64,000 nt of DNA from Agromyces albus (GCF_004134825.1 NZ_SDPN01000002.1:164857-228856); one strand, 5' to 3'. Positions 26,152 through 34,614 are shown, counted from the stretch's first letter. Program-made: numbers and translations. The notes: a model not told the origin generated them from the letters alone.

Positions 26152-26930
26152 CGCGGCCGCGGGGTCGGCTCGGCAGGAGCGGCGGCGGCAGCAGCAGCGG
26201 CGGCAGCGGCGTCGAGCGCCGATCGGGCGAGCAGCGTCGAGCCCGCCACGGCCGCCGGCATCGTGAAGATCGCGCCGAGCGGCACCATGAAGAGGAGTTG
26301 CGTCGCGACGCCGAAGCCGAGCAGTTCGGCGCCGCGACCGCGCAGCACCGAACGCCGGGCGATCGAACGGATGCCGCGAGCGTCGAACGCCCGTGACGTG
26401 AGCTCCATCGCGAGCAGCCGGCCCGACAGGATGACCCCGAGCGTCGGTGCGAGCACGGCCCCGACGATCGGGATGAACGCCGTGACGCCGACCCCCATCG
26501 CGGCGAGCAGGCCCAACGCGATGAGCCGACCCGAGTCGAGGATCGACCGCCACACTCCCGCGCCCTGCTCGGGCACCTCGCCGCCGAGCTCGAGCTCGAC
26601 CGCACGCCAGATGCGCTCGTAGAAGGGGTCGCCGACGGCAAGGGTGAGCGCCGTGAACGTCACGGCCGCGAGCACGACGGCCGCGGCGAGCACGATGGCG
26701 CCGATCGCCCCGCGCACGAGGCCCGGCCACGGGTCGTCCCATTCGTCGGCGAACGGGGTGAGCCATTCGGTGAGCCACGGCAGGCCGAGCCCGAGGGCGA
26801 CGAGCGCGGCCACTACGGCGATGAAGACGATCGCCGCCGGAATGAGCCCGAGCATCATCACCGCCGGCCGTCGCCGCCAGAAGCCGAAGCCGCGCAGCAG
26901 CATTCCGACGCCCGAGAAGAAGCGGCTCAT
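26148..26930 (-). CDS. EI24-domain (CysZ-like) membrane protein
   Basis: 260 residues with four to five membrane segments. The EI24/CysZ features are FGFWRRRPAVMMLGLIPAAIVF at the start and DPFYERIWRAVE, VWRSILDSGRLIALGLLAAM in the middle. E. coli CysZ imports sulfate, but actinobacterial homologues have no proven role. The C-terminus is a run of Ala (11 in a row) followed by a Pro/Arg tail. GTG at 26939 is an alternative start. Confidence 0.85.
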   Translation of the reverse strand: MSRFFSGVGMLLRGFGFWRRRPAVMMLGLIPAAIVFIAVVAALVALGLGLPWLTEWLTPFADEWDDPWPGLVRGAIGAIVLAAAVVLAAVTFTALTLAVGDPFYERIWRAVELELGGEVPEQGAGVWRSILDSGRLIALGLLAAMGVGVTAFIPIVGAVLAPTLGVILSGRLLAMELTSRAFDARGIRSIARRSVLRGRGAELLGFGVATQLLFMVPLGAIFTMPAAVAGSTLLARSALDAAAAAAAAAAAPAEPTPRPR

Positions 26931-27001
26931 CACCCGCACCAGCCTAGGCTGGCATCGCGGGCGCCGGAATCCAGGCGGGCCTTCGACGAAGCAGGAGCAG
27001 C

Positions 27002-27847
27002 ATGGTCATCGAACTCGACGTGGCCCTCGATGACGGGCGAGTGCTCCGCGCCTACGACAGCGGGCCGGATGCCTCGGCGCGGCTCGTGCTCGTCTGGCAC
27101 CACGGTTCGCCGCAGACCGGCGCCCCGCTCGACCCGGTGCTCGAGGCGGCGGCGGCACGCGGCGTCCGCGTGCTCTCCGCTGCGCGACCGAGCTATGGCG
27201 GTTCGTCGCCGCGGCCTGGGCGCGATGTGGCGTCGGCGGCGTCGGATGTCGCGGCGGTCGCCGACGCGTTCGGCGTCGACCGGTTCGTGGTGATGGGAGC
27301 ATCCGGCGGCGGGCCGCACGCGCTCGCGTGCGCCGCGCTGCTGCCCGATCGCGTGACGGGCGTCGCGACGCTCGCGAGCATCGCGCCCTACACCGACGAG
27401 TTCGACTGGTTCGGCGGCATGCGCTCTCCGGGCGGGCTGCAGGCCGCGTTGCAGGGTCGCGCGGCGCGCGCGCTCTTCGCCGAGACCGACGAGTTCGATC
27501 CCGAGCAGTTCCTGCCGGCCGACTTCGCCGCCCTCGAGGGAACCTGGTCGTCGCTCGGCGCCGACGTGGGCCGCTCCGAGGCGTTCGGCGACGACGGGCT
27601 CATCGACGACGACGTCGCCTTCGCGTCGCCGTGGGGATTCGACCTCGAGGCGGTCGCCGCGCCGGTGCTGCTCGTGCAGGGTGAGCTCGATCGCGTGGTC
27701 CCGCGCAGCCACGCCGTCTCGATGCTGGGCCGGCTGCCGAACGCCCGGCTCTGGATGCGGCTCGACGACGGGCACATCTCGGTGCTCGACGTCGTGCCCG
27801 ACGCCATGGACTGGCTGCTCGCGCAGACGGCGGCCCGCAGCGAGTGA
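27002..27847 (+). CDS. Alpha/beta hydrolase
   Basis: 281 residues. Oxyanion region VWHHGSPQTG, nucleophile Ser101 in VVMGASGGGPHALA, acid in LVQGELDRVVPRSHA and His in LDDGHISVLD. Soluble cytoplasmic esterase/hydrolase; substrate unknown. CAGGAGCAGC precedes the ATG. Divergent from the EI24 gene. Confidence 0.9.
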   Translation: MVIELDVALDDGRVLRAYDSGPDASARLVLVWHHGSPQTGAPLDPVLEAAAARGVRVLSAARPSYGGSSPRPGRDVASAASDVAAVADAFGVDRFVVMGASGGGPHALACAALLPDRVTGVATLASIAPYTDEFDWFGGMRSPGGLQAALQGRAARALFAETDEFDPEQFLPADFAALEGTWSSLGADVGRSEAFGDDGLIDDDVAFASPWGFDLEAVAAPVLLVQGELDRVVPRSHAVSMLGRLPNARLWMRLDDGHISVLDVVPDAMDWLLAQTAARSE

Positions 27848-28021
27848 GCTCAGGCGGCGGCACCCGATGATCCTGCGTGTCCGCCTGTTGCGCCACGACT
27901 TCGTGCTCCCAGCGGCCGGCGCTATCGTCGAGGCATCCGCAATTCACCGCTGCGGCCACGTTTGCCCACGCCACCGGACCCAAGCTCTCCCGGCGTGCCG
28001 GAGAAGGAACCGCCTCCCGAG

Positions 28022-28963
28022 ATGACCATGACCTCGACGAAGTCCACTCGCGCCGCCGAATGGTGGAGGGCGCAGCGCAAGCGGGTGCTGTGGACCACGT
28101 TCATCGCCGTCGTCTCGCTCGTCGTCGTCGTGCTGCTCGCGCGCTGGTTCCGTGAGCTGCCGGCGGGGCAGTCGTTCATCGAGACCTATCCCGGCATCGT
28201 GCCGCCACCGGAATGGGCGCCGACTGGCATCCCCGCATGGCTTGCCTGGCAGCACTTCCTCAACGCGTTCTTCCTCCTGCTCATCGTGCGCACCGGCTAC
28301 CAGCTGCGTTCGAAGAAGCGGCCGCCCGGATTCTGGACACGCGACAACACCCGGTGGCCGCGCACCAAGCGCTCGCCGCGGCGCATGGGCATCTTCCTGT
28401 GGTTCCACCTCTGGCTCGACGCGCTCTGGGTGCTCACCGGGCTCAGCTACGTCGTGCTCCTCTTCGCGACCGGGCAATGGGTGCGCATCGTGCCGACCGA
28501 CTGGGCCGTCGTGCCGAACGCGATCTCAGCGGCGCTTCAATACGCCTCGCTCGAGTGGCCGACCGAGAACTCCTGGGTCGTCTACAACTCGCTCCAGCAA
28601 CTCGCGTACTTCACGGTCGTGTTCATCGCGTCACCGCTCGCCATTCTCACCGGGTTGCGACTCTCGTCGGCGTGGCCGCTCGAAGGACCGCTCGTGCGCG
28701 CCTTCCCCGAGAAGCTCGCGAAGACTCTGCACTACCCGGTCATGCTGTTCTTCATTGCGTTCACCTTCGTGCACGTCGTGCTCGTGCTCACCACCGGAGC
28801 GCTCCGCAAGCTCAACCAGATGTACGCCGTGCGCGACACCGACGACTGGATCGGTTTCGGGGTGTTCGCGGCATCCGTCATCGTCATGGTCGTCGCGTGG
28901 GTGCTCGCGAAGCCACCGCTCCTGAAGCGCATCGCGGCGTCGTCGGGGCGCGTGCAGGGCTGA
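28022..28963 (+). CDS. Cytochrome b561-like membrane protein
   Basis: 313 residues with five membrane segments. Histidines suited to bis-His haem ligation occur in LAWQHFLNAFFLLLIVRTGYQL, IFLWFHLWLDALWVLTGL, TLHYPVMLFFIAFTFVHVVLVLTTG. This arrangement fits the prokaryotic b561/hydrogenase b-type family that passes electrons between quinol and a periplasmic oxidoreductase. No such partner is nearby, so it may act with a protein encoded elsewhere. The start is uncertain: ATG 28022 or 28028, a GTG at 27995, or a TTG at 27962. Confidence 0.8.
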   Translation: MTMTSTKSTRAAEWWRAQRKRVLWTTFIAVVSLVVVVLLARWFRELPAGQSFIETYPGIVPPPEWAPTGIPAWLAWQHFLNAFFLLLIVRTGYQLRSKKRPPGFWTRDNTRWPRTKRSPRRMGIFLWFHLWLDALWVLTGLSYVVLLFATGQWVRIVPTDWAVVPNAISAALQYASLEWPTENSWVVYNSLQQLAYFTVVFIASPLAILTGLRLSSAWPLEGPLVRAFPEKLAKTLHYPVMLFFIAFTFVHVVLVLTTGALRKLNQMYAVRDTDDWIGFGVFAASVIVMVVAWVLAKPPLLKRIAASSGRVQG

Positions 28964-28981
28964 CGCACCGGCGGGGTAGGT

Positions 28982-29638
28982 CTAGCGCAGCAACAGCCGG
29001 GCGAGCGCGTCGGACATCCACTCGGCCAGCGCGGCATCCGTCCATCCATGCCCGGCGGTGTAGCCGAGGTAGCTCTGAGGACCGAATTCCGTCGCGAGCA
29101 CGGCGGTCGCCTGCGCGATCGTGAGGTCGGAACGCAAGGCATCGTGATCGGCGAGGGCTCGGATGACGCGACCGAACTCCTCGATGCGGCGTGCCTCCGC
29201 TTGCGCATAGACGTCGGCGACATCAGGGTCGGTCTGCGCGGCCACGCGCGCCGTCTCGGCAACCGCCGCTGCGCGCGAGTAGACCGGCATCGATCCGTGC
29301 ACGAACGAGGCCAGGGCGCGGCGTCCGTCGCTCGACTCGAGTGCCTCGCGGAACCAGTCGGAGTCTTCAGGGCGCTGCACGGGGAGCCCGTCGTCGGACT
29401 GGCCCATCACAGCGACGCCGAGCAGCTCCTGGAGCAGTGCCGGTTTGGTGCCGAAGACGAAGTACACGGTCTGCACGGCCACGCCGGCCTCAGCGGCGAT
29501 CGCGGCCATCGTCGTGGCGTGATACCCCTTCGCCGTGAACTCTGCGAGTGCCGCTGTGAGGATGCGAGCACGGGTGCGGCCCGCTCGCTCCTTGCGAGTG
29601 AGGGGTGCGGGAGCGTCTGGAGTCTTGTGGGCCGTCAT
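28982..29638 (-). CDS. TetR-family transcriptional regulator
   Basis: 218 residues. Helix-turn-helix at about residues 15-60 (TRARILTAALAEFTAKGYHATTMAAIAAEAGVAVQTVYFVFGTKPALL) and a helical effector domain. ATG at 29638 was preferred over an upstream in-frame ATG at 29680, which lies beyond the operator. Divergent from a glycosyltransferase gene, which it probably represses through the TACTAG/CTAGTA dyad between them. Confidence 0.9.
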   Translation of the reverse strand: MTAHKTPDAPAPLTRKERAGRTRARILTAALAEFTAKGYHATTMAAIAAEAGVAVQTVYFVFGTKPALLQELLGVAVMGQSDDGLPVQRPEDSDWFREALESSDGRRALASFVHGSMPVYSRAAAVAETARVAAQTDPDVADVYAQAEARRIEEFGRVIRALADHDALRSDLTIAQATAVLATEFGPQSYLGYTAGHGWTDAALAEWMSDALARLLLR

Positions 29639-29652
29639 GGTGAGGTCTACTC

Positions 29653-29673
29653 TACTAGAGGTAGTCACTAGTA
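29653..29673. promoter_or_regulatory. Probable TetR operator
   Basis: TACTAG (29653-29658) and CTAGTA (29668-29673) are perfect inverted arms separated by 9 bases. They lie 14 bases upstream of the TetR start and 40 bases upstream of the glycosyltransferase start. Confidence 0.5.
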
Positions 29674-29713
29674 ACGGCATCTAGCCACACTCCGAAGCCC
29701 GAGGCGGCGCACC

Positions 29714-31018
29714 ATGAAGATCCTCATCGCGACCATGCCCTTCGCGGGGCACTTCAATCCCCTCACGGGCGTCGCAGCCCGCTTGCTCGACCGCGGGCAT
29801 GAGGTGGCCTGGTACACCGCGCCGAGCTTCGTGCACAAGGTCGAACGCCTCGGCGTGCCCGCGTTGCCCTATCGGCGTGCCATTGAGGTGACCGACGAGA
29901 ACATCGGCGAGCTCTATCCCGAGCGTGCCAGGCTGCGGGGCCCGGAGCGGCTCGCCTTCGACTTCGACAAGGTCTTCGCGGCACCCGTGCGCGACCACTT
30001 CCTCGACCTGCAGGAGATCCGTGAGGAGTATCCGTTCGAGCTGCTCGTCTGCGATTCGGCCTTCTTCGCCTCGGCCCTCGTGGCCCGCGCGCTCGACGTG
30101 CCCGTCTACGCGATCAATCCCGGTCCGTCGGTGCACCCTGAGGGCGACGTGCCTCCGCCGTTCTTCGGCCTCCGCCCCGCGCGTGGCCCCATCGGGCGGG
30201 TGCGCGACCGCATCGTTTGGAGGCTCGTGCTCGGCTCGCTGAAGCGCGGGCTCACCTCATTCAACGAGGCGTTCGCCGTCGCCGGCCTGCCCGCGGTGGA
30301 GCGACGCGATGTCTTCCTCATCGTCGAGCAGACGGCGAGACGTGTCTTCCAGTCCGGTATCCCAGAGACCGACTTCCCGCGCCCCGAAGCTCCGCCGAAC
30401 ACGGTGTACGTCGGTGCGCTCCTTCCGCAGAAGACGGATGCCGCGGCCCCGCTCGATCCGCGAATTGCGGCGTGGAACGGCAAGGTCGTCGTGGTGTCGC
30501 AGGGCACCGTCGACAACCGCGATCCGTCGAAACTCATCGCGCCGACGATCGAGGCGCTCGCCGGAGGCGACACGCTCGTGGTGGCCGTGACCGCCGGTTC
30601 CGGCACGGCGGAGTTGCGGCGGCGTTACCCGCTGCCCTCCGTGATCATCGAGGATTTCATCGACTTCCACCAGCTGTTCCAGCATGCCGATGTCTTCGTC
30701 TGCAACGGCGGACACGGCAGCGTGATGCTCGCGCTGCAGTACCGAGTGCCGCTGCTGCTCGCGGGCACCCGCGAGGGGAAGAACGACATCAATGCCCGCC
30801 TCGCCTACAACGGTGTCGCGGTCGACCTGCGCACCGAGCGTCCGTCTCCTCGACGCATCGCCGCGGGCGTTGCGCGCGTGCTCGCCGATCGAGGGCTTCA
30901 GGAGCGGGCGCGTGAGACCGGCGCGATCCTCGATGGCTACGACTCGCTCGGGCTGATCGAGGCGGCGCTCGCCGAGGACTTCCCCCGAGTGCCAGGTCAA
31001 CACAAGGAGTCGACATGA
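29714..31018 (+). CDS. Glycosyltransferase, macrolide/UGT type (GT1)
   Basis: 434 residues with a GT-B fold. N-terminal acceptor domain opens ILIATMPFAGHFNPLTGVAARLLDRGHEV; C-terminal donor domain contains VVVSQGTVDN, IIEDFIDFHQLFQHADVFVCNGGHGSVMLALQYRVPLLL, the usual NDP-sugar-binding region of the MGT/UGT group. Members glycosylate macrolides, flavonoids or sterols and can confer resistance. Paired with a divergent TetR gene, so a ligand-induced detoxifying transferase is a fair inference. Its stop overlaps a very short ORF with a good ribosome-binding site. Confidence 0.9.
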   Translation: MKILIATMPFAGHFNPLTGVAARLLDRGHEVAWYTAPSFVHKVERLGVPALPYRRAIEVTDENIGELYPERARLRGPERLAFDFDKVFAAPVRDHFLDLQEIREEYPFELLVCDSAFFASALVARALDVPVYAINPGPSVHPEGDVPPPFFGLRPARGPIGRVRDRIVWRLVLGSLKRGLTSFNEAFAVAGLPAVERRDVFLIVEQTARRVFQSGIPETDFPRPEAPPNTVYVGALLPQKTDAAAPLDPRIAAWNGKVVVVSQGTVDNRDPSKLIAPTIEALAGGDTLVVAVTAGSGTAELRRRYPLPSVIIEDFIDFHQLFQHADVFVCNGGHGSVMLALQYRVPLLLAGTREGKNDINARLAYNGVAVDLRTERPSPRRIAAGVARVLADRGLQERARETGAILDGYDSLGLIEAALAEDFPRVPGQHKEST

Positions 31019-31089
31019 ACCCGCCGCGCACCAGCGTGCGGAGGATCCCGGGCGACGGGCGGGTCGGCGTCTTCCCTTACGCGGCCTAG
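31015..31089 (+). CDS. Possible 24-residue peptide overlapping the glycosyltransferase stop
   Basis: ATG overlaps the TGA of the glycosyltransferase (ATGA) and is preceded by AAGGAG at ideal spacing, so translation is plausible. The peptide is basic (MNPPRTSVRRIPGDGR...) and ends PYAA. Its stop overlaps that of the convergent Clp-N gene. The first bases also form a small hairpin (31021-31038), so a terminator role is an alternative. It may be the beginning of a truncated gene. Confidence 0.3.
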   Translation: MNPPRTSVRRIPGDGRVGVFPYAA

Positions 31090-31598
31090 GGGGCCGTGCC
31101 ACCCGCCTCGAGTGCGGCGTTCGCGGCGACCGCGAGCTCGTCGGGCTCGATCTCGAGTTCGCGCAGAACACGCCGGGCGGTGCCGGCTTCGCTCTCAGCG
31201 ATGGCGAGCAGCACGTGCGCGGTGCGTAGGCCGCGCGGGCGGCTCGAGCGGGCCAGCTCGCCGGCCCGCGTGAAGACCGCTTGCGCGTTCGCGTCGCTTC
31301 GGTAGGCGCGCGGCGGCGCCGCGTCGATCGGTGCGGCTGATGCCACGGATGCCGCGGATGCCGGGTCGAGGCCCAGCCCCGCAAGGGCGTGCGCATGCAC
31401 CGCCACGATCGCGGCGCGGATGTCGTCGGGCGAGGCATCCCATCGTGCGAGCGCATCGCGGGCTGACGGGTCGCCCACCTCTGTTGCCCCGAGCAGCAGG
31501 TGCTCGGCGCCGGGCCGTTCGTCGCCGCCGGCTCGAGCCTCACGCTCGGCCACGGAGAGCAGTTCCGCGATCAGTCGCATGTCGTCGATTCGGCTCAT
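31086..31598 (-). CDS. Clp N-terminal (Clp R) domain protein without ATPase
   Basis: 170 residues containing a complete Clp_N-like double repeat: the first half AELLSVAEREARAGGDERPGAEHLLLGA and the second ANAQAVFTRAGELARSSRPRGLRTAHVLLAIAESEAGTARRVL. The N-domain of ClpC/ClpA binds adaptors and substrates. Here it stands alone with no AAA+ module, so it could compete for or deliver substrates, or bind a degradation tag. It starts 1 base after the stop of the small HTH gene and shares its promoter. Confidence 0.85.
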   Translation of the reverse strand: MSRIDDMRLIAELLSVAEREARAGGDERPGAEHLLLGATEVGDPSARDALARWDASPDDIRAAIVAVHAHALAGLGLDPASAASVASAAPIDAAPPRAYRSDANAQAVFTRAGELARSSRPRGLRTAHVLLAIAESEAGTARRVLRELEIEPDELAVAANAALEAGGTAP

Positions 31599-31599
31599 G

Positions 31600-31827
31600 T
31601 CATGCCTCCAGGTCGGGGAAGCGGCGCTTCCCGGGTGCGAGTCGTTTGTGGGCCGCTTGCGCGCTCATGCCGAGCGCCTCGCCGATGCGTCGCCAGCTCC
31701 AGCCCTGCTCAAGGGCGTGGTCGACCGCTTCGCGTTCGAGCGAGGCGGCGAGCCGGCGCAAGGCGACGACCGCCGCGAGGGCGTCGTCGGGATTCGCCGG
31801 TGATGGGAGTTCGGGGAAGGCGGCCAC
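31600..31827 (-). CDS. Small helix-turn-helix protein paired with Clp-N protein
   Basis: 75 residues: an N-terminal helix (DDALAAVVALRRLAASLEREAVDHALEQGWSWRRIGEALGMSAQAAHKRLAPGKR) in which QGWSWRRIGEALGMSAQAAHKRL is a clear HTH. The GTG start lies 6 bases after a -10 hexamer, so the mRNA is probably leaderless. Two TCAAC-N4-GTTGA sites overlap the promoter and are the likely autoregulatory sites. Role with the Clp-N protein is unknown; the gene pair itself recurs in actinobacteria as far as I recall. Confidence 0.85.
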   Translation of the reverse strand: MAAFPELPSPANPDDALAAVVALRRLAASLEREAVDHALEQGWSWRRIGEALGMSAQAAHKRLAPGKRRFPDLEA

Positions 31828-31829
31828 GC

Positions 31830-31873
31830 ATCAACTATGGTTGATGGCGGGCCGTGTGTCAACTTTTGTTGAT
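31830..31873 (-). promoter_or_regulatory. Leaderless promoter with twin TCAAC-N4-GTTGA operators
   Basis: On the minus strand a perfect -35 TTGACA (31857-31862), a 17-base spacer and CATAGT (31834-31839) end 6 bases before the GTG. Operator 1, ATCAAC-TATG-GTTGAT (31830-31845), covers the -10; operator 2, TCAAC-TTTT-GTTGA (31859-31872), covers the -35. Centres are 28 bases apart. Confidence 0.75.
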
Positions 31874-31896
31874 ACGAGCAGGCGGGGTGATAGAGC

Positions 31897-32994
31897 TCAA
31901 GGAGCCGTCTCGATCAGCGAGTCGAGCGCTCCCAAGAGATCGCGGTGCAGGTCGTCGACGTGCTCGAGACCCACCGAAAGCCGCACGAGCCCCTCGGGAA
32001 TCGTGGGCTGCTCGAGGGGCCACCGCCGCCGGCGTTCGAAGGTCGACTCCACGCCGCCGAGGCTCGTGGCGTGCACCCAGATGCTCGTGCGCTGCACGAG
32101 CGCGTCGGCCGGCTCGGCCCCGCCGCGCACGACGATCGAGACGATGGCGCCGAATCCCGGGTAGCGCACCTCCTCGAGTGCGGCATGTCCTTCGAGTCGC
32201 CGAACGAGCTGTTGCGCGTTGGCCTGCGCGCGCTCCAGGCGCACGGGCAGTGTGCGAAGGCCGCGGAGCGCGAGGAACGTCTCGAGGGGCGCCGGCGTCG
32301 CGCCGAACAGGGAACGGTGCGCCACGACCGCGGTGGCGAGCTCCTCCGACGCCGCGATCACGGCGCCCATGACCACATCGCTGTGCCCCGAGATGTACTT
32401 CGTCGCCGAGTGCACGACGAGATCGGCGCCGTGCTCGAGCGGACGCTGCAGCAGCGGCGTCGCGAACGTGTTGTCCACCACGGCGAGGGCTCCATGCTCG
32501 TGGGCGACGCGCACGATCGCGGGAATGTCGGCGACCTCGAGCGCCGGGTTCGTCGGCGACTCGAACCACACCATCGCGGCATCCGCGGAGGCATCCGTCA
32601 CCGCTTGGATGTCGGTGATGTCGACGAAGACGGCCTTCACTCGGCCCTTGGTCTCGAGCTCCTTCAGCATGGCGACCGTGCCCGTGTAGGAGTGGCGTGG
32701 TGCCACGACCGTTCCGCCCGGTTCGACCAGGTCGAGCACCGCTGCCATCGCGGCCATGCCCGAGGCGAACGACACGCAGTGTCCGCCCTCGAGGGCGCCG
32801 AGCGTGTCTTCGAACGCGGTCCAAGAGGGATTGCCGTAGCGCCCGTACTCGAGCTCGCCGCCGGCGACGTAGGTCGACGTGAGGTGAACCGGCACGCTCA
32901 TCGGCTGGTCGGGCGTGTGCGGCGGACGCCCCGCGATGACGGCGACGGTGTCGGGGTGCAGCGCCGGCGCACCGGCCGTGTTCGCATCGGGCAT
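31897..32994 (-). CDS. PLP-dependent cystathionine gamma-synthase/lyase family enzyme
   Basis: 365 residues, fold-type I PLP enzyme of the Cys/Met metabolism family. Features: YGRYGNPSWTAFE and SFASGMAAMAAVLDL at the active-site entry, DNTFATPLLQRPL (Asp to the pyridine N), and the Schiff-base Lys in VVHSATKYISGHSDVVMG. GGAGG precedes the ATG at 32994. The exact reaction (gamma-synthase, gamma-lyase or related) cannot be fixed from sequence alone. Slightly shorter than the usual 380-400 residues. Confidence 0.92.
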   Translation of the reverse strand: MPDANTAGAPALHPDTVAVIAGRPPHTPDQPMSVPVHLTSTYVAGGELEYGRYGNPSWTAFEDTLGALEGGHCVSFASGMAAMAAVLDLVEPGGTVVAPRHSYTGTVAMLKELETKGRVKAVFVDITDIQAVTDASADAAMVWFESPTNPALEVADIPAIVRVAHEHGALAVVDNTFATPLLQRPLEHGADLVVHSATKYISGHSDVVMGAVIAASEELATAVVAHRSLFGATPAPLETFLALRGLRTLPVRLERAQANAQQLVRRLEGHAALEEVRYPGFGAIVSIVVRGGAEPADALVQRTSIWVHATSLGGVESTFERRRRWPLEQPTIPEGLVRLSVGLEHVDDLHRDLLGALDSLIETAP

Positions 32995-33130
32995 TGGTCC
33001 TCCAGTGGAAAGCGAAGGCGAGCGGATGCCGCGGGCCGCGGCAGCGCGCAGGGCCAGCGTATCCCGGCCCGCACCGAGCCGGTCCGCGGGTCGCGGCCGC
33101 GTCCGAGTGGCCTGAAGTTCTCCACAACCC

Positions 33131-33159
33131 TCGAACGCATGTTCGAATTCCGCTAGGAT
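33131..33159 (+). promoter_or_regulatory. SOS box and leaderless promoter of DUF222-HNH gene
   Basis: TCGAACGCATGTTCGA (33131-33146) matches the actinobacterial LexA consensus TCGAAC-N4-GTTCGA in all fixed positions. TAGGAT (33154-33159) is a -10 hexamer whose predicted start point falls at the ATG (33166), so the mRNA would be leaderless. The SOS box covers the -35 position. Confidence 0.8.
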
Positions 33160-33165
33160 GAAGGT

Positions 33166-34614
33166 ATGCATCGTGGTGGCTCGAATGGCTGGTCAAGTGG
33201 CTATTCCGAGCATCCTGCGGCACTGATTGAAGATGAGCCCCGCTCGCCATACGCGATCGCGCAAGACGGCTTGGCCGAGCTGATCGAGGCGGCCGTGCAG
33301 GCCCAGCGCATCGAGGCGATGAACGCGGCGATGCAGGTCGACGTGATCTTCCTCACCGTCGGCCACGCGTTGCGCAGCGAAGAGGCATTCGTCCCGAACA
33401 CGCTCTCCGCGCAACGCCGTCGCGAGATGGCCCATCGCAGCGTCACGGCCGAGCTCGCGACCGCCCTGCACGTCCCCGAGCGCACCATGGAGCGTCAGAT
33501 CTCCGAGGCTTGGGCCCTCTCCACCACCCTGCCGGCCACTTTGCGGGCCATGCGCAACGGCCAGATCAGCTCCCGCCACGCCGCGGTCATCGTGCAGGAG
33601 ACGACCGACCTCGACGATGATCCGGGCCTGCGCGCTCGCCTCGACGAGCAGCTCGCCATCATTGCGACCGGCACGACCGCCGCAACCCTGCGAGTCAGGG
33701 CCCGTGCGCTGCGTGAGAAGCTCGGCATCGAGTCCCTCGAAGCCCGCCATCGTGCGGCCCGCGCCGAACGCCGTGTCGAGCTCGAGACCGCGCGAGACGG
33801 CATGGCGTGGCTGCACGCGTTCCTGCCCGCTGAAGACGCGCTGCTGATCAAAGACCGGCTCGATCGCATCGCGCGAGCCGCCGGTGACGGCCACGGCGAT
33901 GGCGCTTGCGGCGACTCTGGCGGCGACGATGCCAGGAGCCGCGATCAGCTCCGAGCAGACGCGACCCGCGATCTCCTGCTCCACGGCAGACTCGCGGATG
34001 AGTCGGTGTTCGCCGACGCCGCGGCGACGGTGCAGCCCACCGTGCACGTGACGGTGCCGGTCCTGACGCTCGCAGGCCACTCCGCCGACCCCGGCGAGCT
34101 CGACGGCTACGGCCCCATCGACGCCGCCATCGCGCGCAGACTCGCCGCGATGGCGCCTTCGTTCACGCGCCTGCTCACTCACCCGGTGTCCGGCACGGTG
34201 CTCGACGTCGACCGCGCGAGCTATCGGCCGCCGGCAGATCTCAAGCGGTGGCTCGAGGTTCGCGATGGCGGCTGCCGGTTCCCCGGCTGCAATCGACGCG
34301 CAGCAGGGTGCGAGGTCGACCACAGCGTCGACTGGCAGCACGAAGGTCGCACGGCCTTCGACAATCTCGCCCATCTCTGCGCCCTCCACCACCATCTGAA
34401 GCACGAGTCGTCCTGGTCGGTGCAGCACATGTCGGGCGGCGTGCTCGAGTGGACGTCACCGGCCGGGCGCACGCATGTCACCCATCCGAGACGCAGCATC
34501 CCGGTCGGCGTCGGCTCGAACGCCCCTGCCTCGAGCGCTGCCGGCTCGATCAGCGCCGACTCGACCGGCCCGCCACCACGCCTCGATACGACCAACGAAT
34601 CACCGCCGTTCTGA
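33166..34614 (+). CDS. DUF222 + HNH endonuclease (13E12 family)
   Basis: 482 residues. DUF222 covers about residues 25-330 (LAELIEAAVQAQRIEAMNAAMQ; RTMERQISEAWAL; GQISSRHAAVIVQET) and an HNH domain lies near residues 375-420 (CRFPGCNRRAAGCEVDHSVDWQHEGRTAFDNLAHLCALHHHLKH) with the Cys pair and HNH histidines intact. These multi-copy actinobacterial proteins are homologous to the mycobacterial 13E12 repeat family. The C-terminal 50 residues are Ser/Pro-rich. A perfect SOS box in front suggests LexA control, as reported for several mycobacterial members. Confidence 0.92.
   Translation: MHRGGSNGWSSGYSEHPAALIEDEPRSPYAIAQDGLAELIEAAVQAQRIEAMNAAMQVDVIFLTVGHALRSEEAFVPNTLSAQRRREMAHRSVTAELATALHVPERTMERQISEAWALSTTLPATLRAMRNGQISSRHAAVIVQETTDLDDDPGLRARLDEQLAIIATGTTAATLRVRARALREKLGIESLEARHRAARAERRVELETARDGMAWLHAFLPAEDALLIKDRLDRIARAAGDGHGDGACGDSGGDDARSRDQLRADATRDLLLHGRLADESVFADAAATVQPTVHVTVPVLTLAGHSADPGELDGYGPIDAAIARRLAAMAPSFTRLLTHPVSGTVLDVDRASYRPPADLKRWLEVRDGGCRFPGCNRRAAGCEVDHSVDWQHEGRTAFDNLAHLCALHHHLKHESSWSVQHMSGGVLEWTSPAGRTHVTHPRRSIPVGVGSNAPASSAAGSISADSTGPPPRLDTTNESPPF

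Noticed and set aside
26160..26200. GCC/GCG-rich run as a DNA repeat element
   Set aside because: It encodes the poly-Ala C-terminus of the EI24 protein; a simple codon run explains it.
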